NCBI GenBank assembly: GCA_913049755.1
Contig: CAJWXO010000049.1
Location: 1-8,714 of the forward strand
DNA length: 8,714 bases
Origin: an uncultured Cryomorphaceae bacterium
Lineage (GTDB): Bacteria; Bacteroidota; Bacteroidia; Flavobacteriales; Schleiferiaceae
Reading direction: 5' to 3'
This document shows positions 1 through 6,719 of this stretch, one piece after another. Positions within the stretch are counted from its first letter, which is position 1; each line of letters begins with the position of its first letter. The notes beneath the pieces were generated by a model, which saw only the letters and a list, made by a program, of their open reading frames with translations, was not told the origin of the DNA and did no database searches. Made by a program: the position numbers and the translations under genes.

Positions 1-340
1 CTTGAGAGTATAAGTAGCGGAAAATAGCCTGCTCGCCGTCTTCTGAAACTAATTCTCTCCCTCCCTTTTTGTTAACCTTTACAGCCATTCTTGGAATAGT
101 ACTTAACCATTTACTTTCAGTTAAGCTCCCAGCATCATAAAGACCATGACATTTGCCACAATTCACTTTATATAGGCCTTCTCCTGCTTGATATTCTGTA
201 AGAGTGTATCCTGGAAATTTCTCTTGAACAACCTCCATTGTTAAAGGTTCAGAATCTTTGTCTTTTTCTAGTTGAAGTATTCCACATGATGAAACAATAA
301 TTGCAACAAATAGAAGTGAGAGCAATTTGGAGATATTCAT
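1..340 (-). CDS. Cytochrome c-like lipoprotein, 3' end outside window
   Basis: This is the 5' part of a minus-strand gene: 113 complete codons are visible before it runs off position 1. The product starts MNISKLLSLLF, with a hydrophobic signal segment ending in a lipobox, V16-S17-S18-C19, followed by Gly, so Cys19 should be lipidated. One c-type heme site, C61-G-K-C64-H65, lies in a context (GEGLYKVNCGKCHGLYDAG) typical of small class I cytochrome c domains. Met85, in the segment around residues 82-87, is a plausible distal heme ligand. The expected role is a membrane-tethered periplasmic electron carrier or heme-binding domain; the redox partner cannot be told. It is divergent from the acetylation cassette, with 122 bp between starts. 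The start is the only ATG that gives a proper signal peptide. Family confidence is good; exact function is unknown. Confidence 0.85.
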   Translation of the reverse strand, partial: MNISKLLSLLFVAIIVSSCGILQLEKDKDSEPLTMEVVQEKFPGYTLTEYQAGEGLYKVNCGKCHGLYDAGSLTESKWLSTIPRMAVKVNKKGGRELVSEDGEQAIFRYLYSQ

Positions 341-462
341 AGAATTGATTTTAAAAATTACAACTACAAGTCTACATGTTTTTAACTAAAAAAGCATTGG
401 ATTAGTTGAAAAGTTGTTGCAACACTTGATGTAACTAGGATATTGAAATAATATCTTTGATT
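341..462. other. Divergent intergenic region
   Basis: This AT-rich 122-bp gap separates the lipoprotein gene (minus) from the LysM gene (plus). It holds a putative plus-strand Bacteroidota promoter and a perfect 10-bp palindrome, TGTTGCAACA, at 415-424. No convincing TAnnTTTG box serves the minus strand. The nearest are TAGACTTG (374 down to 367) and TAATTTTT (360 down to 353), and neither has a well-placed upstream TTG. No RNA gene or terminator hairpin is visible. Confidence 0.6.
426..459 (+). promoter_or_regulatory. Putative Bacteroidota promoter of the cassette
   Basis: TTG at 426-428 and TATCTTTG at 452-459 match the Bacteroidota pattern TTG-N(17-23)-TAnnTTTG, with a 23-bp spacer at the long end of the range. 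The -7 box ends only 3 bases before the ATG at 463, so the transcript would be leaderless or nearly so. The palindrome at 415-424 sits directly upstream of the TTG and could be an operator. The match is by eye only. Confidence 0.45.
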
Positions 463-1101
463 ATGCGCTTTCAGCTTGTTCTTTTCTTATTTGTCATTTT
501 TTTTCAGTCAAAAGCTGAGCCTCCCATCTATTTTTTTCCAGACTTGATAAGAACAGAGCAGATAATTTGGCAACAAAAAAATTTTGATAGGCCAGATGGG
601 CACGTTCGATTTATGGGTTTATTCGGCCTGCATCCTAGTGCAATAGCGAAATATGGATTTAATTACGAGGACTTAGATTCGTTGAAAGGATTTTCTGTAG
701 CTCAAACTCTTTGGCTAGACTACATGTGTCAATTTAATGATTCATCTAAAGCTGATATTGCTTTGATTTATGGGCCATCAATTTTAAGGAGGATGTCAGT
801 TGGTGAACTTGATATGGCTCAGGCGAGAATAAAACGTCGCAAGGGTTATGATAATTTGTCAGAAAATTTAAGTGAGCTAGAGGAATGTTGTGATGATAAT
901 AATGTCAGTAATATAAAAACGAATGAACCCATTATTAGGCTATCAGAAATTCCTCGATTTACAATTTATAAAGTAAAAAAAGGGGATAGTCTATGGAAAA
1001 TAAGAAAAGGCTATCCAAATCTATCATTAGCTGACTTAATTCGAATAAATAGAGGAACCGATGCAATTTACCCAGGCCAACGCCTCAATATTCCTTTGTG
1101 A
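463..1101 (+). CDS. Exported LysM protein with degenerate lytic-transglycosylase-like domain
   Basis: The product has 212 residues. A signal peptide (MRFQLVLFLFVIFFQSKA) is probably cut after Ala18. Residues 36-108 resemble a shortened SLT/lysozyme-like fold: G52-L53-F-G with P58 copies the GLMQxxP motif, A80 to L85 copies the AGxxYL helix, and Y103-G-P-S copies YNxGPS. The position of the catalytic Glu is Gln37, so hydrolytic or lyase activity is doubtful. A low-complexity linker (about 120-160) leads to one C-terminal LysM domain (about 169-212: Y-K-V-K-K-G-D-S-L-W-K-I, ending YPGQRLNIPL), a GlcNAc-polymer or peptidoglycan binder. The likely role is binding cell-wall glycan in the periplasm. 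It is first gene of a four-gene unit, 6 bp before the SGNH gene. ATG at 463 was preferred over TTG at 457, which overlaps the putative -7 box. LysM is certain; the SLT-like call is inference from motif spacing. Confidence 0.85.
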   Translation: MRFQLVLFLFVIFFQSKAEPPIYFFPDLIRTEQIIWQQKNFDRPDGHVRFMGLFGLHPSAIAKYGFNYEDLDSLKGFSVAQTLWLDYMCQFNDSSKADIALIYGPSILRRMSVGELDMAQARIKRRKGYDNLSENLSELEECCDDNNVSNIKTNEPIIRLSEIPRFTIYKVKKGDSLWKIRKGYPNLSLADLIRINRGTDAIYPGQRLNIPL

Positions 1102-1107
1102 CTTCCT

Positions 1108-2523
1108 ATGAAAGACGACCAGAGGACCCCATGGCAAATTGCTATTTTTTTTCTTAGCTTAATACTAGTTATCGGGATAGGGTCTTATTTAAACCCTTCT
1201 CCTGAAATTTCTATAAATGAAAAATTTACTCTGAGGGCTCCGCAATGGAAGCTACCTGTTTTAGAGCCGATAGAGGAGGAGGCTATAGTCATACTTGAAG
1301 ATCCAGCTCGGGATTCAATAGTTCAGGAAATATCTAAATCTCAAGGAAAGCAAGGCTTTAAAACACCCCCAAGAGGTTTGTCGACAATATCATTTTCAAA
1401 CAATGATACACTTAGATTTAAGTCCTTCTCAAAATCTTTAAAAGGCCTTGATTTGAAGAGCTCTTTGAGAATTCTCCATTTTGGAGATTCTCAGATTGAA
1501 GGTGACCGAATGACAAGAGAAATTCGTGACTTCTTCCAAAATAATTATGGGGGAAATGGAGCGGGTTTTCAAAATTTAACCCCTTTTGTTCCAATGGCAG
1601 CTGTTGCCCATACCACAAAAGGAGAATGGTTTAGAATGGTGAGTTTCGGGAGAAAAAATCAAAAACAAGAACAGGGGCGTTACGGTTTATCAGGTATATC
1701 TAATCGATATAAAGTTCAAAAAGATGATGGTGCAGATGCTATAGTTAGTTTTAAGCCTCGTAAATATGGATATTCAAGAGCTAGGAGATTTTCAAGATTC
1801 GAGCTATTTTATGGACCATCAAAAGGCCCACTTGAAATAAAGTGGTTCGCAAATGATACTCTCTGGCGCATTGAATATTTAGATAGCACAGCCAGGGGAG
1901 GCAGTTTTATTCAGATAGCAACTGACCCTGTTAAGGAATTGAAGCTTGAATTTAAAGGGAATAGTCCCGATTTATATGGTATTTCTCTTGATGGGCTTTT
2001 TGGAGTAAATGTTGATAATATATCTATGAGAGGAGCCAGTGGAACTAGCTTTACCCAAATGGATGAATTTCATTTTAGTCAAGAGCTGAAAAATCATCCT
2101 ATTGGTCTTATAATATTGCAGTTTGGAGGTAATTCCGTTCCATACTTTAAATCAAAAGAGTCAGTTAACAGATATGGCGATTCATTTTTGCGTCAAATCA
2201 GGTTGTTTCGCAGACTTCTTCCATCAGCGAACATTCTTGTTATCGGGCCTAGCGATATGGCTTTTAAAGATGGGTTGAATTGGGTTAGTTATCCGTTTGT
2301 TCGGGAAGTGAGGGATGTTATGAAAAAGGTAGCTTTTGATGAGAATGTCGGTTTTTTCGATTTGTTTGATTTAATGGGTGAAGAAGGATCTATGGTAGAT
2401 TGGGTCAATCAATCTCCTCCTCTAGCAGGTCCTGACTATATTCATTTCACACCTCGTGGAGCTAAAAAAGTTGGAAAGGCAATAGTTTCGGCATTAGAAT
2501 TTGAATTAAGCACTTATGAATAA
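1108..2523 (+). CDS. Membrane-anchored SGNH/GDSL-family protein, putative polysaccharide or peptidoglycan O-acetyltransferase/esterase
   Basis: The product has 471 residues. One hydrophobic helix at about 11-28, with no clear cleavage site, suggests an inner-membrane anchor with the rest in the periplasm. SGNH blocks are visible: block I L-H-F-G126-D-S128-Q with nucleophile Ser128; block II near S-M-R-G-A-S-G (306-312); block III Q-F-G-G-N342, where the usual GxND reads GGNS; block V D443-Y-I-H446-F-T-P-R-G, giving the Asp/His pair. About 214 residues separate Ser128 from Asn342, far more than in a minimal SGNH fold, implying an inserted beta-rich module. Neisseria Ape1 also carries a CBM35-like insertion. 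Such proteins transfer or remove acetyl groups on glycans, and the MBOAT gene in the same unit supplies the membrane step. The 3' end overlaps the next gene by 8 bp, so translation is probably coupled. Transferase versus esterase cannot be decided. Confidence 0.82.
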   Translation: MKDDQRTPWQIAIFFLSLILVIGIGSYLNPSPEISINEKFTLRAPQWKLPVLEPIEEEAIVILEDPARDSIVQEISKSQGKQGFKTPPRGLSTISFSNNDTLRFKSFSKSLKGLDLKSSLRILHFGDSQIEGDRMTREIRDFFQNNYGGNGAGFQNLTPFVPMAAVAHTTKGEWFRMVSFGRKNQKQEQGRYGLSGISNRYKVQKDDGADAIVSFKPRKYGYSRARRFSRFELFYGPSKGPLEIKWFANDTLWRIEYLDSTARGGSFIQIATDPVKELKLEFKGNSPDLYGISLDGLFGVNVDNISMRGASGTSFTQMDEFHFSQELKNHPIGLIILQFGGNSVPYFKSKESVNRYGDSFLRQIRLFRRLLPSANILVIGPSDMAFKDGLNWVSYPFVREVRDVMKKVAFDENVGFFDLFDLMGEEGSMVDWVNQSPPLAGPDYIHFTPRGAKKVGKAIVSALEFELSTYE

Positions 2524-3784
2524 GAGAATTCTAGTATGCATTTTTATTCTCCAGTCTTTTTTATGTGTTGACGCCCAGCCTATCTCTCTGAAATCATTAC
2601 CTGATCCTCTGCCCGAACCAGCGATAAAAAATCAACTAGATTTCCCCAATGGAAAAAATGGATTTATTCCACTTTTTAACAAATTAGATAATTTGATATT
2701 TAAAGGTCTGGGAGAGGTCAATATCGTTCATATTGGGGGCTCTCATGTTCAAGCAGGTATGTTAACTGATGCTATTAGATTTAAACTTCAATCTATGTCT
2801 CCTGGTCTAGAAGGAGAGAGAGGTTTTTTTTTCCCTTTTTCCTTAGCTCATACAAACAATCCAAGTACATACAAAGTAATGGCGTATCCGTCTTCAGCGA
2901 ATTGGATCGGCCAGCGCTGCTCAGTTCCTAGACATACTGGACCTTGGGGTATGTCTGGTATAAGGGCTTGGACGAGTGACTCTAATTCAAAGGTTAAAAT
3001 TTATAGCAGAGACGAGCCCTTTGGTTATAAGAAGATTAGGGTTTTTGCTACTCCCAGTGATAGTTCTATGCATGTTCAGTTTTTAAACAATCCAGATAGC
3101 TCTTGGTATAATAAGGATTTTGATGCTTTTGAGGCACTTTATTCACAACCTCAAGATACGATTCGTTTTGGTCTCGTTTCTCTTACATCAAAACAAAAAT
3201 ATTTTTCCTTGGAGGGCGTTCAAGTGCTCAGGGGTACTCCCGGTTTACGTTATCACGCTATTGGAGCCAATGGAGCAGCTACTCATTCATACTTAAAATG
3301 TGATCGATTTGGGAAACAATTGAATGCCATATATCCTGACTTGGTTCTTTTTGGACTTGGAATAAATGATGCTTATAAATCTATTGGACGATTTGATTCT
3401 CTATCATATGAAAACAATTATGACAGTCTAGTTCATGCAATTAAATTGGTGAACCCGGAGTGCGCTTTTATATTTTTAACGAATAACGACAGTTTTTATA
3501 AAGGAAAATTCAATCCCCATGGCGAAACTGTTCGCAGAGCCATGTATCGACTCGCTAGAAAACATAAAGCCTCTGTTCATGATTTTTATAATTTGATGGG
3601 GGGAAGAAACTCTGTTCCATTTTGGATTCGTAAAGGATGGGCAAAGGATGATGGCATTCACATGACTCGAGCAGGTTACGGGCTTCAAGCTAATTGGCTT
3701 GCAATGGCTATTGAAAATGCATTTATAGCAACACAAATCGAGGGCGCTAATCAAGGATCTGAAATCCTTAATACTTTAAAGTGA
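2516..3784 (+). CDS. Secreted SGNH-family protein, paralogue of the upstream gene
   Basis: The product has 422 residues and a signal peptide, MNKRILVCIFILQSFLCVDA, probably cut before Gln21, so it should be periplasmic or secreted rather than anchored. SGNH blocks: block I V-H-I-G74-G75-S76-H-V-Q, where the usual Asp before Ser is Gly; block II G-A-N-G-A (250-254); block III G-L-G-I-N284-D285; block V D379-G-I-H382-M-T-R-A-G-Y. The Ser/Asn/Asp-His set is therefore complete despite the altered GDS. Spacing from Ser to Asn is 208 residues, matching the upstream gene, and the stretch before block II (Y-F-S-L-E-G-V) aligns with its Y-G-I-S-L-D-G-L. The two look like diverged tandem duplicates. 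The style of blocks I and V recalls Ape1-type O-acetylpeptidoglycan esterases, an inference. The start lies inside the end of the upstream gene (8-bp overlap); its stop overlaps the MBOAT start. Confidence 0.82.
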   Translation: MNKRILVCIFILQSFLCVDAQPISLKSLPDPLPEPAIKNQLDFPNGKNGFIPLFNKLDNLIFKGLGEVNIVHIGGSHVQAGMLTDAIRFKLQSMSPGLEGERGFFFPFSLAHTNNPSTYKVMAYPSSANWIGQRCSVPRHTGPWGMSGIRAWTSDSNSKVKIYSRDEPFGYKKIRVFATPSDSSMHVQFLNNPDSSWYNKDFDAFEALYSQPQDTIRFGLVSLTSKQKYFSLEGVQVLRGTPGLRYHAIGANGAATHSYLKCDRFGKQLNAIYPDLVLFGLGINDAYKSIGRFDSLSYENNYDSLVHAIKLVNPECAFIFLTNNDSFYKGKFNPHGETVRRAMYRLARKHKASVHDFYNLMGGRNSVPFWIRKGWAKDDGIHMTRAGYGLQANWLAMAIENAFIATQIEGANQGSEILNTLK

Positions 3785-5454
3785 TGATTGAACTTTTCTT
3801 TCGTGACTTTTCTCAAATATGGAGTTTTAGTGCAAAGTCTCCATTGAATTTCACTTCAATATTTTTTTGGGTTTTGTTTGGTGTTTCATTGCTTTTTTAT
3901 GCCTTAGTTTATAGAAAAACAGCCCTTAGAAACGCATTTTTGTTTTTTATCAGCTTGTTTTTTTATTATAAAACAAGTGGAGTTTTTTTTGTTTTACTCA
4001 TTTTCTCTACACTAGTTGATTTTTCAATTGGACATGGTTTACACAGGACTTTATCCGCCTGGAAAAGGCAGGTATGGGTTGCAATTAGTGTTTTAGTTAA
4101 TTTATCGGTTTTGAGTTATTTCAAATACCCATACTTTATTTCTGATTTCTTATCGGAGGCTTTTAATATTAATTGGGACCCGATGCCAGTTCACGCGATA
4201 TGGAGTAATGCTTACCTAGGAACTGATTTTATAGAAAGCAAAATTTTATTACCTGTAGGTATCTCTTTCTATACTTTTCAATGCCTGTCGTACATAATTG
4301 ATATCTATCGGCGAAAAATAGAGCCGGTTAAATCTCCATTAGATTTTGGTTTTTATGTTAGTTTCTTTCCCCAATTAGTTGCAGGTCCAATAGTTCGAGC
4401 TTCAGAATTTATCCCACAACTTTATAAGCCCTATAAATTGACTCGAGCGGCTTTTGGACTCGGTCTTTTTTGGATAATAAATGGTTTGCTTAAGAAAATA
4501 GTTTTAGCTGATTATGTTGCTAGCAATTTTGCTGATAGGGTATTTGCCCAACCCACTCTTTATAGCGGACTGGAATGCTTGCTTGCTCTTTTTGCCTATT
4601 CTTTACAAGTATATGCAGACTTCAGTGGGTATACAGATGTTGCGATTGGTGTGGCGCTATTAATGGGATTTACATTAACTAAGAATTTCAATTCACCATA
4701 CAAGGCAATTAATGTCGGTGATTTTTGGCGCCGTTGGCATATTTCTTTAAGCAGTTGGCTAAGAGATTACCTTTATATTCCACTTGGAGGTAATCGAGAA
4801 GGTTCCTTTGCATCTTATGTAATTGTATTTACTTCTTTTTTTGTTTTAGCTATTTTGGCGGAATCATGGAAGGTTCCAATCTTTATGGCAATTTTTTTAT
4901 TGATAATATTCTTTCTTACACGCTGGGTAACAACATTTAGAAAATGGTTAAATACAAATATTAACTTGATGCTTACCATGTTGCTGGGTGGGCTTTGGCA
5001 TGGTTCGTCATGGAATTTCGTTGTTTGGGGGGGGCTAAATGGATTAGGTCTAATCTTTTATAAATTTTGGAAACAAATTCGTCCTTGGAGTCCCAAATTA
5101 TCCCTACTGGGAAAGGTTTTTGGGATTTCCACAACATTATTATTTATAACATTTACTAGAGCCTGGTTTAGGTCTGAGACATGGGATAATGCCCTATTGA
5201 TTATAACTAGAATTTGGACCGCTTTTGATCCATCCATTACCTTGGATATTCTATCAGGTTTTTGGCGTCCATTGAGTCTAATGCTCGTGGGTTATTTGAT
5301 CCATTGGATTCCAGAGATTCAAAAGGAGAATTATAGGCGAAAATTCATTAATTCCTCATTGTTAGTTCAATGGTCTTCTGTTCTATTGGTAGTTGTGGTT
5401 TTATATCAAGCGATGTCTTCGGATAGTCAACCTTTTATATATTTTCAATTCTAA
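3784..5454 (+). CDS. MBOAT-family membrane O-acyltransferase (AlgI/PatA type)
   Basis: The product is a 556-residue polytopic inner-membrane protein with about a dozen hydrophobic segments. MBOAT hallmarks: S-Y-F-K-Y-P-Y near 111-117; L-P-V-G-I-S-F-Y-T-F-Q near 156-166; F-P-Q-L-V-A-G-P-I-V near 195-204; Y-A-D-F-S-G-Y-T-D near 277-285; R-R-W-H319-I-S-L-S-S-W with R-D-Y-L-Y-I-P-L-G-G; and G-G-L-W-H406-G, the likely catalytic His. The end is PFIYFQF. It should move acetyl groups from the cytoplasm to the periplasmic SGNH partners. Between the two His motifs there is about 50 residues more than in usual AlgI-like proteins, including two likely extra helices (about 345-380). ATG at 3784 overlaps the preceding TGA by one base (TGATG), the usual coupling layout; GTG at 3781 would add one residue. 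A G8 run lies in codons just after the catalytic His. Family very sure; substrate inferred. Confidence 0.92.
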   Translation: MIELFFRDFSQIWSFSAKSPLNFTSIFFWVLFGVSLLFYALVYRKTALRNAFLFFISLFFYYKTSGVFFVLLIFSTLVDFSIGHGLHRTLSAWKRQVWVAISVLVNLSVLSYFKYPYFISDFLSEAFNINWDPMPVHAIWSNAYLGTDFIESKILLPVGISFYTFQCLSYIIDIYRRKIEPVKSPLDFGFYVSFFPQLVAGPIVRASEFIPQLYKPYKLTRAAFGLGLFWIINGLLKKIVLADYVASNFADRVFAQPTLYSGLECLLALFAYSLQVYADFSGYTDVAIGVALLMGFTLTKNFNSPYKAINVGDFWRRWHISLSSWLRDYLYIPLGGNREGSFASYVIVFTSFFVLAILAESWKVPIFMAIFLLIIFFLTRWVTTFRKWLNTNINLMLTMLLGGLWHGSSWNFVVWGGLNGLGLIFYKFWKQIRPWSPKLSLLGKVFGISTTLLFITFTRAWFRSETWDNALLIITRIWTAFDPSITLDILSGFWRPLSLMLVGYLIHWIPEIQKENYRRKFINSSLLVQWSSVLLVVVVLYQAMSSDSQPFIYFQF

Positions 5455-6680
5455 TTTTTTGATTTGGTTATTGATTCTGAATATCCTTTGTAAATATTGG
5501 CAATATCCAGAATTTTATTTGCATAATGTGATCCTGGTCCCTTGGCAACTTGGTCAACATTGTCAAACCATAAACAAGAATTAAATCCTAATCTATACGC
5601 TTGTCTGGCCGATTTCGCGATACGAGATGGCCCCGTATTATAACTAGCTAGAATAAATGGTAGACGATTTTCAGACTGAACTCCTTTTAAATCCCAAAAT
5701 TTATCTAAGAAACGCAAGTATTTGAGTCCAGCGCGGATATTATTTTTTGAATCAAATAGGCTAATCGAATCAATACCTAAAGACTCAGCGGTCGAGGGAA
5801 TAACTTGCATGAGTCCAATAGCCCCAGCAGGTGATATGATATCACTGCGAAATCTACTCTCTACAAATACAAGTGCCGTAAGTGTATATTTATCTAATTC
5901 AACTCGGTTTTTAAAGTCATCATCAAAAGGAGATATCTTCTGATAGTCCTGATAGTTGGAATATATGTTATGAGATTTATAATGATTAATTTTTCTATTT
6001 AGCTTAGGGTCTTTAATTAATTTATTTACAGTTTTTATTAATGAACTGTCCTGACTTTGGGATACCCAAGAAAAATTCCCTTTGGCGAAAAATTTGCACG
6101 AGTTTTCATATGACGTCTTTTTATTTAGTTCATGAGCCAGATAGTCCGGAATTAACCATCCTTTTTTGTTAAAGTCTGCATGTCGCCACATTTGAGTATT
6201 TTCAATTAAAAGAGGAAGAGTATCCGATTTATTTAAAGCAATAGATAGCTTAGGATATCTTTTTAATAATATTAAACTGTCACTTTGACCATACTGAAGC
6301 CAATTAAAACTTCTTATCGGATCAGAGTAAATTAGACCGGGTCTTTTTTGTAATGGAATATTCCCAGCTCCAATATCGACAATTCCGTTTGCGACTTTAG
6401 AAATTGCCTCCTCAGAACTGGATACAAAGTGCCATTCTATCTTAATGTTATTTCTTTTGCTCCATTCCTCGATTAAAGAAAACTCCAATCCTTGAGCTTT
6501 ACCATTAATAATATTCATCGTTCCCAAATCTGGAAAGAAGGCAACTTTGATTACATCTTTATATTGATTCCCCCTATGAGTCCAATGAAAAGTTGAGTTT
6601 CTATGAACTTGCTCTGATGGAAATCCAATTACTAGAATAGAAATCACAATCAGGTATTGCAACTTTAAACGCTTTACCAT
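5451..6680 (-). CDS. mltF: MltF-like membrane-associated lytic transglycosylase
   Basis: The product has 409 residues. An N-terminal hydrophobic signal (about 7-20) has no lipobox Cys, so the mature protein is periplasmic or held by an uncleaved anchor. Residues about 43-240 form a solute-binding (SBP_bac_3) domain: V-I-K-V-A-F-F-P-D-L-G-T near 43-54, G-L-E-F-S-L near 64-69, G-I-V-D-I-G-A near 99-105, and Y-S-D-P near 118-121. Residues about 263-395 are an SLT catalytic domain: V-E274-S-R-F with catalytic Glu274, G289-L-M-Q-V-I-P, N-I-R-A-G-L-K-Y-L near 314-322, and A-S-Y-N-T-G-P-S-R-I near 345-354. This two-domain order is that of MltF, which cuts peptidoglycan glycan strands leaving 1,6-anhydromuramic ends. 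All key residues are present. It is convergent with the MBOAT gene and its stop overlaps that stop by 4 bp. No clear promoter box is seen upstream. Confidence 0.93.
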   Translation of the reverse strand: MVKRLKLQYLIVISILVIGFPSEQVHRNSTFHWTHRGNQYKDVIKVAFFPDLGTMNIINGKAQGLEFSLIEEWSKRNNIKIEWHFVSSSEEAISKVANGIVDIGAGNIPLQKRPGLIYSDPIRSFNWLQYGQSDSLILLKRYPKLSIALNKSDTLPLLIENTQMWRHADFNKKGWLIPDYLAHELNKKTSYENSCKFFAKGNFSWVSQSQDSSLIKTVNKLIKDPKLNRKINHYKSHNIYSNYQDYQKISPFDDDFKNRVELDKYTLTALVFVESRFRSDIISPAGAIGLMQVIPSTAESLGIDSISLFDSKNNIRAGLKYLRFLDKFWDLKGVQSENRLPFILASYNTGPSRIAKSARQAYRLGFNSCLWFDNVDQVAKGPGSHYANKILDIANIYKGYSESITKSKN

Positions 6681-6704
6681 ACCGGAAAGATCGGAAAATG
6701 CTGT

Positions 6705-6712
6705 TACTTTTG
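6705..6712 (+). promoter_or_regulatory. Putative -7 box for miaE
   Basis: TACTTTTG is a perfect TAnnTTTG match, ending 7 bases before the miaE ATG in a 39-bp divergent gap. No TTG sits 17-23 bp upstream, so the -33 part is weak or missing. The implied 5' leader is only a few bases. Confidence 0.4.
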
Positions 6713-6719
6713 CCTCATT

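Noticed and set aside
457..462. TTG start two codons upstream for the LysM protein
   Set aside because: It overlaps the putative -7 box and adds only two residues; ATG at 463 gives a normal signal peptide.
1418..1618. Minus-strand open frame of 66 codons
   Set aside because: It lies wholly inside the first SGNH gene, across its catalytic block, and shows no domain or signal of its own.
3476..3754. Minus-strand open frame of 92 codons
   Set aside because: It is antisense to the block V region of the second SGNH gene; no recognisable motif, and Cys/His-rich composition comes from the opposite frame.
463..5454. Alginate- or exopolysaccharide-acetylation cassette as first choice
   Set aside because: MBOAT plus SGNH alone would allow it, but a LysM gene at the head and no synthase, epimerase or export gene in view make peptidoglycan more likely; it stays open as an alternative.
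5393..5584. Plus-strand open frame of 63 codons at the convergent junction
   Set aside because: It overlaps the ends of both well-supported genes in other frames and has no start context or family signature.
5722..5943. Plus-strand open frame of 73 codons
   Set aside because: It is antisense to the SLT catalytic domain of the transglycosylase, including Glu274 and GLMQ.
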